Assembly (NCBI GenBank): GCA_016716225.1
Contig: JADJWT010000001.1
Span: forward strand, 1,674,001 to 1,738,000
Length of the DNA: 64,000 bases
Direction of reading: 5' to 3'
Origin: Ignavibacteriota bacterium
GTDB lineage: Bacteria > Bacteroidota > Ignavibacteria > Ignavibacteriales > Melioribacteraceae
Below the pieces are notes generated by a model. That model ran no database searches. It worked only from the letters and a program-made list of their open reading frames with translations, and had not been told where the DNA came from. Positions 1-8,294 of this stretch are shown here, piece by piece (the stretch's first letter is position 1; each line of letters begins with the position of its first letter). A program made the position numbers and the translations under genes.

Positions 1-42
1 TGCGGCTTTGGTATTAAAATTTCCACTAAAAAGAAAAATTAG
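1..42 (+). CDS. 3' end of an upstream gene (partial)
   Basis: The first 14 codons of the window read in one frame to a TAG stop and encode the last 13 residues of a protein, CGFGIKISTKKKN. The next gene starts 3 bases later, so this is probably the preceding member of the flagellar operon. The tail is too short and basic to identify the family. Confidence 0.5.
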   Translation, partial: CGFGIKISTKKKN

Positions 43-45
43 AAA

Positions 46-510
46 ATGAAAAAATTGATTTTAATAATATTTGTTTTAATGAATCTGAATTTGCAATTAT
101 TTGCACAAGATGCACCGAAAGTTAATTCAAGTAATAAAATAAGCGAGTTAAATTCTCTTAATCAACCAATAATTTCATACAGTACAGAAAAACTTTTAAC
201 AAACAGTATTATAATTATTGAATTTTTGCTTTTAGTTATGATTTTATTTTATTGGAAAAAATCACGTAACAATTCCAGAAATAATTATAATAAAAATTTT
301 AAGAAAAATATTGAAGCACTCAGAAATGAAAAACTAACTTTTACAAAAAATAAAATTGAAAGAAAAAAAATAAAATTATTTGCAAAAGTTATTAAGGGAG
401 TTGAATTAGATTCTGCAATAGTAAACAAGAAAGCACGTGAATTAAATATTGGTAAAGGTGAAATATTATTGGCGGCAAGAATTCATAAATTATCTCAGCA
501 AATAGGATGA
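46..510 (+). CDS. small secreted or membrane protein at head of flagellar run
   Basis: This 154-residue protein has a signal peptide (about residues 1-20, ending LFAQ) and a second hydrophobic segment at about 54-70 (IIIIEFLLLVMILFYW). A Lys/Arg-rich, probably helical cytoplasmic tail follows. The topology of signal peptide, short periplasmic part, one membrane span and basic tail resembles FliO-type export-gate accessory proteins. No conserved motif confirms that, so the identity stays open. It overlaps the next gene by 4 bases (ATGA), which indicates translational coupling and membership of the flagellar operon. Confidence 0.7.
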   Translation: MKKLILIIFVLMNLNLQLFAQDAPKVNSSNKISELNSLNQPIISYSTEKLLTNSIIIIEFLLLVMILFYWKKSRNNSRNNYNKNFKKNIEALRNEKLTFTKNKIERKKIKLFAKVIKGVELDSAIVNKKARELNIGKGEILLAARIHKLSQQIG

Positions 511-1649
511 AAAATACAATTAAAAATATGATTGATTTTGAATTACTAACAAGAGTTAGAAATTCTGTAAACGCTGATTTATTTTTACCAGAAAAAAATA
601 ATTTAGTAAGTATAATTCCATTAGAATTTTTTAGTCACTCTTTAAAAGTTTTAATTGATGGAAAAATATTTATTGCAGAAATTGATGAAAAGATTCCGTT
701 AAAAGCTGAATTAATTGCTTTTGTTGTTGAAAAAAATCCAATTACGCTTTCATTAAATCTCACTCATTTATTAACAAAAAATAAAAACATACTTTTCGAA
801 CAAATAAGTGAAATATTTAAAATAACCAATACAGAAAGGTTCAAAGAGCTAATCTCAAAAATTATTTTAGAAGAAAAGCCGTTAATAAAATCAAAGTATC
901 TTCAATTAGAAAAAATCACTCAAAGAATTAAGGTTAAAGATTTAGAATTGACTCTTCTCATTAATTTAGTTTGGAAATATTCTGAAAAAGAAATTCCCCA
1001 AATTTTAGATCTGTATGAAAACTTATTTGCAATATCTTTTTCAACAGTATGCAAATATTTATTCAATTCGATAAAAAATTTATTGCTGAATCAAGAAGAC
1101 ATTTATTTGTTAAATGAAGTTAACTCTAAATTAATTTATGATACGAAAAGAGAAAACACTTCGGCACTTCAAAATAAGTCAGAAATATTACTTAATCTTA
1201 TAAAATATTTTAATGATTCGAATTATATATCAACGGATATCGATGAATTTATAAAATTTAGCTCAATTTATATTTTGCAGAAATCAGTATTTAAGGATTA
1301 CGATTTCTATCCGGATTTTGTTGTTATAAAAAGAGGAAGCGGACTATCATTTATAAAATATAACATAAAGAAACTTTATTTATCAAACGGGTTACCTTCT
1401 TACAAATTAGAATTTGAACATGGTGAAATTCCGGCAAAGGTTAAAGGATTTTTAAGAAATAATTTTCTTGTTGGCAGTATTGATATTGAAAAATATGATA
1501 GCAATATATTGCAAAAAGAAATTAATGATTTGAAAAATGGAATTAACGAAAAATGGCAAATAAAAACTGAACTAAATATTAATGAAGATCAAATTTATTT
1601 TGCTGAAAATAACTTTCATAAAAATGGAATAAATAAACTTGTATCGTAA
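507..1649 (+). CDS. divergent FliK-like hook-length control candidate
   Basis: This 380-residue protein has no signal peptide and no strong family signature. Near the N-terminus (about 48-85) is a beta-rich segment of the type VLIDGKIFIAEI..PLKAELIAFVV, like the small beta domain that precedes the secreted part of many FliK-like proteins. Near the C-terminus (about 298-360), FEHGEIPAKVKGFL followed by a long helix and a final strand matches the layout of the FliK hook-length domain. It sits just before the distal rod genes. This is a fold-pattern inference; it could be another flagellum-associated protein. It overlaps the gene before it by 4 bases. Confidence 0.6.
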   Translation: MKNTIKNMIDFELLTRVRNSVNADLFLPEKNNLVSIIPLEFFSHSLKVLIDGKIFIAEIDEKIPLKAELIAFVVEKNPITLSLNLTHLLTKNKNILFEQISEIFKITNTERFKELISKIILEEKPLIKSKYLQLEKITQRIKVKDLELTLLINLVWKYSEKEIPQILDLYENLFAISFSTVCKYLFNSIKNLLLNQEDIYLLNEVNSKLIYDTKRENTSALQNKSEILLNLIKYFNDSNYISTDIDEFIKFSSIYILQKSVFKDYDFYPDFVVIKRGSGLSFIKYNIKKLYLSNGLPSYKLEFEHGEIPAKVKGFLRNNFLVGSIDIEKYDSNILQKEINDLKNGINEKWQIKTELNINEDQIYFAENNFHKNGINKLVS

Positions 1650-1657
1650 TTATTGTT

Positions 1658-1831
1658 ATGCTAAATCTAATTATTGAAATTGCTAAAAAAATAAAATTGA
1701 TAAAAAGTGAAAATATGATTTTGCAAAATTCGATTTCTAAAGTTGCAAAAGAAGATAAAACAATAAAAATAATTGCAAAAGAATTTTCGGAATTTTTAAT
1801 AAGAATACAAAATAACTTGGAAAGAAAATGA
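1658..1831 (+). CDS. 57-residue helical protein before flgF
   Basis: An ATG at 1658 opens a 58-codon frame that ends with TGA at 1829-1831, overlapping the flgF start by 4 bases. The product is predicted to be almost entirely helical and is Lys/Ile-rich, beginning MLNLIIEIAKKIKLIK. It has no Cys, Trp or membrane span. The coupled ATGA junction and the tight operon packing favour a real gene. Its size would suit a small flagellar chaperone or regulator, but no family is recognised. Confidence 0.55.
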   Translation: MLNLIIEIAKKIKLIKSENMILQNSISKVAKEDKTIKIIAKEFSEFLIRIQNNLERK

Positions 1832-2535
1832 TAAAAGGTTTATACAATGCATCGAAAAGTATGAATGACAAAATTCATAACATACAAATTGTTGCAAATA
1901 ATCTTGCCAACCTAAGTACAAATGGGTTTAAAAGAGAAATACCTTTTGCAGAATATATGGAAAGAGCCGAAAATCAAGGTGTGAAACAAGTTACGGATTT
2001 TTCGGAAGGTGAATTTATTGAAACAGACAATCCGCTTGATTTTGCAATTTCAGGCAAAGCATTTTTTGCAATCAACACAGAAAAAGGAATTGAGCTTACA
2101 AAAAATGGGCAGTTCATAATTGATGATGAAGGATATTTATCTACAAAAGATGGTAATAGAGTCTTAGGTGAAAAGGGAAATATCAATCTTGATGAACTAA
2201 TGCTAAAATCAAAAGGTGAAGTAACAGTTACTGATGACGGTCAAATTAAAGTTGGAAAATATTTTGTTGATTATTTAAGAGTTGTAAATGTTGAACAACC
2301 AGAAATGTTGGAAAGATCAGATAACCAAAAATTTTATTACTCAGAACAAGAATTCAATAATGTTGATCGAAGTCAGTTTAAAATTCATCAAGGATTTATT
2401 GAAGGCTCAAATACTAATCCTATATTGGAAATGCAAGCAATGATACAATTACAAAAAGATTTTGAAGCATCACAAAAAATGATTACTTCATTGGATGGAA
2501 TGTTAAGTCAAAGTAAAGAAATTGGAAAAACATAA
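1828..2535 (+). CDS. flgF: flagellar basal-body rod protein FlgF
   Basis: FlgF is a proximal-rod subunit of the axial protein family (FlgB/C/F/G/E), exported through the flagellar type III system. The N-terminus carries the family helix with ANNLANLSTNGFKR at about residues 28-41, and the C-terminus ends in the heptad helix with NPILEMQAMIQLQKDFEASQKM. At 235 residues it is shorter than FlgG. It lies directly upstream of flgG, the usual order, which is the main reason for calling it FlgF and not a second FlgG. Confidence 0.9.
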   Translation: MIKGLYNASKSMNDKIHNIQIVANNLANLSTNGFKREIPFAEYMERAENQGVKQVTDFSEGEFIETDNPLDFAISGKAFFAINTEKGIELTKNGQFIIDDEGYLSTKDGNRVLGEKGNINLDELMLKSKGEVTVTDDGQIKVGKYFVDYLRVVNVEQPEMLERSDNQKFYYSEQEFNNVDRSQFKIHQGFIEGSNTNPILEMQAMIQLQKDFEASQKMITSLDGMLSQSKEIGKT

Positions 2536-2548
2536 GAGGAAAAAATAA

Positions 2549-3346
2549 ATGCCAACAAGAGCTTTAAGAAGCGCGGCTTCCGGAATGTATGCGCAAGAAA
2601 TTAATATTCAAGTTATATCCAACAATATTGCTAACATGAATACAACAAGTTTTAAGAAAAATAGAGCTGAGTTTAAAGATTTGATTTATCAAGAAATTTC
2701 TGCGAATCCTCAAAACACTGTAATTCCAGGTTCGATTGAAAATACAAATACAAAAATACAAGTCGGAAGCGGTGTTAAGCCTTCTTCAACACAAAAAGTT
2801 TTTGTACAAGGTGATTTGCAGCAAACTGGCCAGCAGCTTGATGTTGGAATTAATGGTGATGGTTTTTTCCAAGTTAGAAAAAGTGACGGTACATTTTCTT
2901 ATACAAGAGACGGTTCATTTAAAATTTCAGCAGAAGGTTCAATAGTAACATCTGATGGTTACGTTTTAGAGCCAGGATTTGCAATTCATGAAGATGTAAG
3001 AAGTTTAAGTATTTCAAGAGACGGAGTAATTACATCAACCGAAGTTGGTGGTGACATAGTTGAATTGGGTACAATTGAACTTGCAAAATTTGTAAACCCC
3101 GGGGGTTTACATGCAATCGGCGATAACTTATATGATGAAACCGAAGCTTCCGGTTCACCTATTCTTGGACAAGCTGGACAAGAAGGATTTGGTGAATTGA
3201 ATCAAGGATTTTTAGAATCTTCTAATGTTGATATTGTTGAAGAAATGATTTCAATGATATCAGCACAAAGATCATATGAAATCAATTCTAAAACTGTTAA
3301 AACTGTTGAAGAAATGATGTCAATAGCAAATAACTTAAAAAGATAA
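2549..3346 (+). CDS. flgG: flagellar distal rod protein FlgG
   Basis: FlgG forms the distal rod that crosses the P and L rings. The start MPTRALRSAASGMYAQE and the following SNNIANMNTTSFKKNRAEF are diagnostic for FlgG. The C-terminus has the expected NVDIVEEMISMISAQRSYE helix. At 265 residues it has the normal family length (about 260). A GAGGAAAA ribosome site precedes the ATG. It is followed 1 base later by flgA. Confidence 0.97.
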   Translation: MPTRALRSAASGMYAQEINIQVISNNIANMNTTSFKKNRAEFKDLIYQEISANPQNTVIPGSIENTNTKIQVGSGVKPSSTQKVFVQGDLQQTGQQLDVGINGDGFFQVRKSDGTFSYTRDGSFKISAEGSIVTSDGYVLEPGFAIHEDVRSLSISRDGVITSTEVGGDIVELGTIELAKFVNPGGLHAIGDNLYDETEASGSPILGQAGQEGFGELNQGFLESSNVDIVEEMISMISAQRSYEINSKTVKTVEEMMSIANNLKR

Positions 3347-3347
3347 A

Positions 3348-3986
3348 ATGATTTTAGCATTTAAAATATTGTTAACTACAATTCTTTTTTTTAATAACGC
3401 TGATGTTATTGAAAAGTATTTGAAAAAACATCTTACTAATGTTAAAAAGTATGAATATAAAATTCCCAATCATACAATGGATGAAATTATACCGGATGAA
3501 AGTCGTGAATTTAGACTTGAAAAAAATTACGCATATATTCCAGTAAATATTTTTAACGGAAAGGGAGAAAAAAAACAAGGGATTGTAACAATAAAAATTA
3601 AATTATTTCAAGATGTACTTGTAACTTCAAGATATATTAATAAAAATGAAGAATTAAGTTTAAACGATTTTAAAATTGAAGAAAAAGAGGTTTCAACATT
3701 AAGAGCTGAACCGATTTTAGATTTTAAAAACATAAATAAATACAGAGCAAGAATAAATATTTCTTCAGAATCTATAATAGAAAAAAATATGATTGAAATT
3801 ATTCCAGATATAAAAAGCGGTGATAATGTTAATGCAATTTACAATAAAGGAATAATTCAGATAAGTTTTAATGCTACTGCAAGATCCGAAGGAATTATTG
3901 GCGAAATAATAAAAATAAAAACTGACGATAAAAAAATATTCAAAGCAGAAATTTTAAATAATAATACTGTAAAAATAATTGAGTAA
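3348..3986 (+). CDS. flgA: FlgA, P-ring assembly chaperone
   Basis: FlgA is the periplasmic chaperone that helps FlgI assemble into the P ring. The 212-residue protein starts with a short hydrophobic export segment. Its C-terminal half holds an SAF-like domain followed by the usual Ile/Gly-rich strands: LFQDVLVTSRYINKNEEL near 87-104, then KSGDNVNAIYNKGIIQISFNATA and EGIIGEIIKIK. Position between flgG and flgH/flgI agrees. The N-terminal region is divergent, which is common in this family. Confidence 0.88.
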   Translation: MILAFKILLTTILFFNNADVIEKYLKKHLTNVKKYEYKIPNHTMDEIIPDESREFRLEKNYAYIPVNIFNGKGEKKQGIVTIKIKLFQDVLVTSRYINKNEELSLNDFKIEEKEVSTLRAEPILDFKNINKYRARINISSESIIEKNMIEIIPDIKSGDNVNAIYNKGIIQISFNATARSEGIIGEIIKIKTDDKKIFKAEILNNNTVKIIE

Positions 3987-3989
3987 AAA

Positions 3990-4559
3990 ATGAAAAAGTT
4001 ATTTGCATTGTTTTTAGTTATTCCAATTTTGATAAATGCACAGAATATGAGTCAAAATGGATTTAGATCTTTATTTTCAGATTACAAAGCTGCAAGTCTT
4101 GGTGATGCAATTACAATAATTGTTGTTGAATCTTCTGAAGCATCAAATGAGGCAGAAAAATCAACCGGTAGGGAAAGTGATATTGGATTAGGCTTAGATG
4201 GGGGATTAGATGCAACAGCATTGCCTAGTGTTGATTTAGATTTAGGTTCCCGAAACGATTTTAAAGGAAGTGGTTCCGCAAAATCTTCCGGAATGGTAAG
4301 AACAAAACTAAGTGCAATGATTGATTCGGTTTTATCAAACGGACTTCTGCGAATTAAAGGCAGTAGAAAAATTGTTATAAATGATGAAGAACAAATGATT
4401 ACAATAAGAGGAATTGTAAGAACCTCAGACATTCAGACAGACAACACAGTTTATTCGTATAATATTTCTGATGCTGAAATTATTTTCCAGAGTGAAGGTC
4501 AAATTAAAAATATGCAAGACCCGGGCTGGATAACAAAACTTTTCCATTGGTTATTCTAG
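3990..4559 (+). CDS. flgH: flagellar L-ring protein FlgH, without a lipobox
   Basis: FlgH forms the outer-membrane L ring around the rod. The core is recognisable: SLFSDYKAASLGDAITIIV near the start, AMIDSVLSNGLLRIKGSRK in the middle and QTDNTVYSYNISDAEI late. Enterobacterial FlgH is a lipoprotein whose signal peptide ends in a Cys. Here the signal peptide ends LINAQN and the whole 189-residue protein has no Cys, so it is predicted to be cut by signal peptidase I and not lipidated. It sits 9 bases before flgI. Confidence 0.95.
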   Translation: MKKLFALFLVIPILINAQNMSQNGFRSLFSDYKAASLGDAITIIVVESSEASNEAEKSTGRESDIGLGLDGGLDATALPSVDLDLGSRNDFKGSGSAKSSGMVRTKLSAMIDSVLSNGLLRIKGSRKIVINDEEQMITIRGIVRTSDIQTDNTVYSYNISDAEIIFQSEGQIKNMQDPGWITKLFHWLF

Positions 4560-4568
4560 AGGGAAACT

Positions 4569-5663
4569 ATGAAAATTTATAAATCAATTTTAGTAATTAT
4601 TTTTTTTACAAATATTATTCATGCACAAAGAATAAAAGATATTGCATATTTCAAAGGAATTAATTCTGAGCAATTAATTGGTTACGGTTTAGTTGTAGGT
4701 TTAAGTGGAACGGGTGATAGTTATCGATCAACATTTACGGTACAATCTGTAACAAGTATGTTAAAAAGATTTGGAATAACAGTTCCGGATGCAAATTTAA
4801 GAACGCGAAATGTTGCAGCAGTTATGGTAACGGCAAAAGTTATTAATCTTGCAAAACAAGGAAGTGAATTTGATGTTTCGGTCTCATCAATGGGTGATGC
4901 AAAAAGTTTAATGGGTGGAACTCTTTTAATGACACCACTTTCCAAAAGCGATGGTAATGTTTATGCAATGTGTCAAGGGGCAATATCCATTGGCGGATAT
5001 GATATAAATACAAGCAGCGGTGGAAGAGTTGCCAAAAATCATGCTTTAAGCGGCAGAATTCCAAATGGAGGAGTATTAGAAAAAGCAATTCTTGAAGAGG
5101 GTTTTATTCCAACCGAACTTAGTGTTGTTTTAAAAGAACCAGATTTTACAACTTCAAAAACAATTGCTGATTCTATCAATGCAGTTTTTGGTTCAACAGT
5201 TGCTTCAACAATTGATGCGGCAGAAGTATCTTTGGCAATTCCAGCTGGAGAAAATAATATAACCGATTTTTTATCAAGAATAGAATTAATAAATGTACAG
5301 AAAGATGTAATTGCTAAAGTAGTATTGAATGAAAGAACCGGTACAGTTGTTTCTGGAACGAATGTAAGAATATCACCGGTTTCAATTTCTCATGGAAGTT
5401 TAAATATTACAATTAAATCATTTCCATTAATTTCACAGCCGTCACCTTTTTCACAAGGTAACACAGTACTGTTTAACAATCAAGTTCCGGATGTGAAAGA
5501 AAATGAAAATGAAACAAGTACATATACAATAAACGGAGCATCAAATGCACAAGAAGTTGCAACAGCTCTAAATTCATTAAAGGTTTCCCCCAGAGATATA
5601 ATTGCAATTTTCCAAGCACTAAAGGAAGCTGGTGCACTAACTGCTGAATTGGTAATAATGTAA
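4569..5663 (+). CDS. flgI: flagellar P-ring protein FlgI
   Basis: FlgI polymerises in the periplasm to form the P ring around the distal rod. The 364-residue protein has a signal peptide cut after IIHAQ. Conserved blocks are RIKDIAYFKGINSEQLIGYGLV, GLSGTGDSYRSTFT and VKVSPRDIIAIFQALKEAGAL-type sequence at the C-terminus. Length is normal for the family. It shares the operon with its chaperone gene flgA, and flgJ starts 1 base after it. Confidence 0.97.
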   Translation: MKIYKSILVIIFFTNIIHAQRIKDIAYFKGINSEQLIGYGLVVGLSGTGDSYRSTFTVQSVTSMLKRFGITVPDANLRTRNVAAVMVTAKVINLAKQGSEFDVSVSSMGDAKSLMGGTLLMTPLSKSDGNVYAMCQGAISIGGYDINTSSGGRVAKNHALSGRIPNGGVLEKAILEEGFIPTELSVVLKEPDFTTSKTIADSINAVFGSTVASTIDAAEVSLAIPAGENNITDFLSRIELINVQKDVIAKVVLNERTGTVVSGTNVRISPVSISHGSLNITIKSFPLISQPSPFSQGNTVLFNNQVPDVKENENETSTYTINGASNAQEVATALNSLKVSPRDIIAIFQALKEAGALTAELVIM

Positions 5664-5664
5664 A

Positions 5665-6474
5665 ATGAATTCTTTAGAATTGAAAATAACGAAACCGGAA
5701 TCTCATATTAAGCAAGGGAAAATTGCAGGTGATAGGTATTCTAAAGAAGAGAAAACCAAATTAGCTCAAGCTTCAAAAGATTTTGAAAGTATGCTAACAG
5801 CAATGATGTTAAAAAGCATGACAAAAACTACTGATGGATTATTTGGCAATGAGAATTACGGCGGTGATGTTTTAGATGTATTGTTTGAAACTGAAATTGC
5901 AAAACATATTTCTAATTCAAAAGGGATGGGAATAGCAGATAAAATTTTTAATTCTATGACTGGCGACAATATTAAAGATTACAACAAAAAAAATGTAAAA
6001 AATAATAAAATAAACGAAGTTGATGAAAATGTTACTAAAGCAATAAAAGATATTGAAAATACTAAGCCAAGCAATAATGCACTAAAAAGAATAGAGAAAT
6101 TTGAACCAATAATTAATGAAGCATCACATAAATATGATGTTGACAAAAAATTAATTAAATCGATAATACTTACAGAATCTGCCGGAATTGTTAATGCGAA
6201 ATCTAAAGCGAATGCAAAAGGTTTAATGCAGTTGATGGATTCAACAGCTTCGGATATGGGAGTTATTAATCCGTTTGATCCGAAAGACAATATTAATGGT
6301 GGTGTTAAATATATATCAAAATTGTTAAAACAATTTGATGGAAATACAAATTTGGCGCTTGCGGCATACAATGCCGGACCGGGAAATGTAAATAAATATG
6401 ATGGTATTCCTCCATTTAAAGAAACTCAAAATTATATAGCAAGAGTAAATAATTACTTAAATATTTTGGAATGA
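5665..6474 (+). CDS. flgJ: FlgJ: rod-binding domain fused to a lytic transglycosylase
   Basis: The N-terminal half (about 30-100) is the rod-binding domain, with FESMLTAMMLKSM and GGDVLDVLFETEIAKHIS. After a Lys/Asn-rich linker (about 103-145) comes a soluble-lytic-transglycosylase (SLT, lysozyme-like) domain: catalytic Glu171 in ILTESAGI, then KGLMQLMDSTA, NGGVKYI and ALAAYNAGPGNV. Enterobacterial FlgJ instead carries a glucosaminidase domain. The protein should cap or guide the rod and open the peptidoglycan for it. There is no signal peptide, as expected for flagellar export. It overlaps flgN by 4 bases. Confidence 0.93.
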   Translation: MNSLELKITKPESHIKQGKIAGDRYSKEEKTKLAQASKDFESMLTAMMLKSMTKTTDGLFGNENYGGDVLDVLFETEIAKHISNSKGMGIADKIFNSMTGDNIKDYNKKNVKNNKINEVDENVTKAIKDIENTKPSNNALKRIEKFEPIINEASHKYDVDKKLIKSIILTESAGIVNAKSKANAKGLMQLMDSTASDMGVINPFDPKDNINGGVKYISKLLKQFDGNTNLALAAYNAGPGNVNKYDGIPPFKETQNYIARVNNYLNILE

Positions 6475-6932
6475 AAATGAATATTGAAAAATTGATAACA
6501 GTTTTAGAAAAGCAGAACATAAATCTCGAGAAATTATTGCAGTCTGCATTGGAAAAACAAATTGCACTTGTAAATTGCAGTAATAACAGTATAAAAGAAT
6601 CTGTTTCAAAAGAAGAAAAAATACTTTTATCAATTCAAATTACAGAAGAAAATAGATTAAAGCTGATGGAAGAATTATTCAATGAACTGAAAATTCAAAA
6701 TACTCGATATAAACTTGAAATACTTTTGGAAAATATAAAGAGTAAAGTGGATGATAAAATTTATAAAATTATTAAAACTCTTGAATTGAGTATAAAAAAA
6801 ACTATTAAAGAAATTCAAAAAGTAAACCAACAAAATTTAACACTTATTCAGCAATCAAGAAGTTTAATTAGTGAAACAATTACAGCTGTACTAAATTCGA
6901 AGAATAGAGCTATTGTAGATAGGAAAGGATGA
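6471..6932 (+). CDS. flgN: FlgN-like chaperone for hook-filament junction proteins
   Basis: This 153-residue all-helical protein has long heptad-like segments and no signal peptide. It lies between flgJ and flgK, where FlgN, the cytoplasmic export chaperone of FlgK and FlgL, normally sits. Sequence conservation in this family is weak, so the call rests on length, helical content, the Leu/Lys-rich N-terminal EKQNINLEKLLQ-type helix and gene position. It overlaps the end of flgJ by 4 bases. Confidence 0.82.
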   Translation: MKMNIEKLITVLEKQNINLEKLLQSALEKQIALVNCSNNSIKESVSKEEKILLSIQITEENRLKLMEELFNELKIQNTRYKLEILLENIKSKVDDKIYKIIKTLELSIKKTIKEIQKVNQQNLTLIQQSRSLISETITAVLNSKNRAIVDRKG

Positions 6933-6933
6933 A

Positions 6934-8292
6934 ATGGCACTAAATAGTATTTTCGGGATTGCAAAATCCAGTTTGTTTGCACATCAGCAAGCATTATCTG
7001 TAACATCAACAAATCTGGCGAACGCAAATAATCCGGCTTACAGCAGACAAGTTGTAATGTTTGGAGCAACTCCACCAGACCACAGAGCTGTATTTTCATT
7101 TGGTACCGGTGTTGCAGTTGATGAAGTTCTAAGGATTAGAAATCAAGTTACAGATACTCAAATTAGAGCAAACAATCAAAATTATTATGATGCTAATAAA
7201 AGATCATCAATGCTTAAGCAAGTTGAAAGTATGTTTTCCGAACCATCTGAATATGGTTTATCAAATTTAATAAATTCATTTTTTAACTCTTGGGATGAAC
7301 TTGCTGTTGACCCATTGTCCTCTGCATTAAGAACAAATATTGTTCAATCTGCTCAAACGCTTTCGGAAAAAATAGAAAGTATTCACAAAGGAATTAGTCA
7401 AACCAAAATTGATGTTAAAAACGAAGCTGGTGCAATGGTTGATACAATTAATGGAATAGTGGAACAAATTCATATTACAAATAAACAAATTTATGAAGCT
7501 TCAGTTGTTGATCATTACGCAAATGATTTAATAGATAAACGTGAATCATTAATTGATGAATTAAGCCAGTATGCAAGTATAAATGTTTACTATGATAAAA
7601 ATAATGTTGCAAATGTTTCAATTGGCGGAATGTTTGCTGTAGATGGATTGCATCATGTAACTTTTGATCTAGTTCAAGATGGTGAAACAATTTCTTTAAT
7701 GAATGAAGAAAAATCTGCTTCTGCCACTTTGCAAGGCGGTGAGTTAAATGGGTTACTAAAAATATTTAATGATGAGCTCCCGGATCAACTTGAAAAATTA
7801 AATATTCTATCAACAACGTTAATGGATAATGTTAACAGTATTCATGAACAAGGACATACACTTACAAATCCTTCTAAAACCGGAATTAAATTCTTCTCAC
7901 ATTTGGAAAACGGGGTTCTTTATATAAATGAAGAGATTTTGAAAGACGGCAATAATATTGCTGCAAGCAGCGATGGAACAAGCGGCGATAACAAAATTGC
8001 TTTGTTGATGGCTGAACTGCAAAACTCTGAAGTTCTTGATGGAAATACACTTTCAGTAATGTACTCAGAGTTAATAAGCGGAATTGCAAATGAAATAAAT
8101 CTGCAAGAGCAAAATGCCGAATCTTATTCTTTGGTTTTAAATCAGCTTCAAAATCAAAAAGCGGAATATTCCGGTGTTTCAACTGATGAAGAAATGGTAA
8201 ATGTTATGCAATATCAAAGATCTTATGATGCCGCGGCAAAATTAATAAACGTTGCAGATGAATTATTAGAAACTTTAATTAACTTGGTATAA
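6934..8292 (+). CDS. flgK: hook-associated protein 1, FlgK
   Basis: FlgK is the first hook-filament junction protein, exported with help from FlgN. The start SIFGIAKSSLFAHQQALSVTSTN with NLANANNPAYSRQ is typical. The C-terminus has VSTDEEMVNVMQYQRSYDAAAKLI, the conserved D0 helix. At 452 residues it lies within the family range and lacks large inserted outer domains. It starts 1 base after flgN and ends 2 bases before flgL. Confidence 0.97.
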   Translation: MALNSIFGIAKSSLFAHQQALSVTSTNLANANNPAYSRQVVMFGATPPDHRAVFSFGTGVAVDEVLRIRNQVTDTQIRANNQNYYDANKRSSMLKQVESMFSEPSEYGLSNLINSFFNSWDELAVDPLSSALRTNIVQSAQTLSEKIESIHKGISQTKIDVKNEAGAMVDTINGIVEQIHITNKQIYEASVVDHYANDLIDKRESLIDELSQYASINVYYDKNNVANVSIGGMFAVDGLHHVTFDLVQDGETISLMNEEKSASATLQGGELNGLLKIFNDELPDQLEKLNILSTTLMDNVNSIHEQGHTLTNPSKTGIKFFSHLENGVLYINEEILKDGNNIAASSDGTSGDNKIALLMAELQNSEVLDGNTLSVMYSELISGIANEINLQEQNAESYSLVLNQLQNQKAEYSGVSTDEEMVNVMQYQRSYDAAAKLINVADELLETLINLV

Positions 8293-8294
8293 TT

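Noticed and set aside
4082..4432. 116-residue minus-strand ORF inside flgH
   Set aside because: It is antisense to a well conserved L-ring gene, lacks a ribosome site and has Ser/Leu composition typical of mirror frames.
5979..6371. 130-residue minus-strand ORF inside flgJ
   Set aside because: Antisense to the lytic transglycosylase domain; hydrophobic runs come from reverse reading of Asn/Lys codons.
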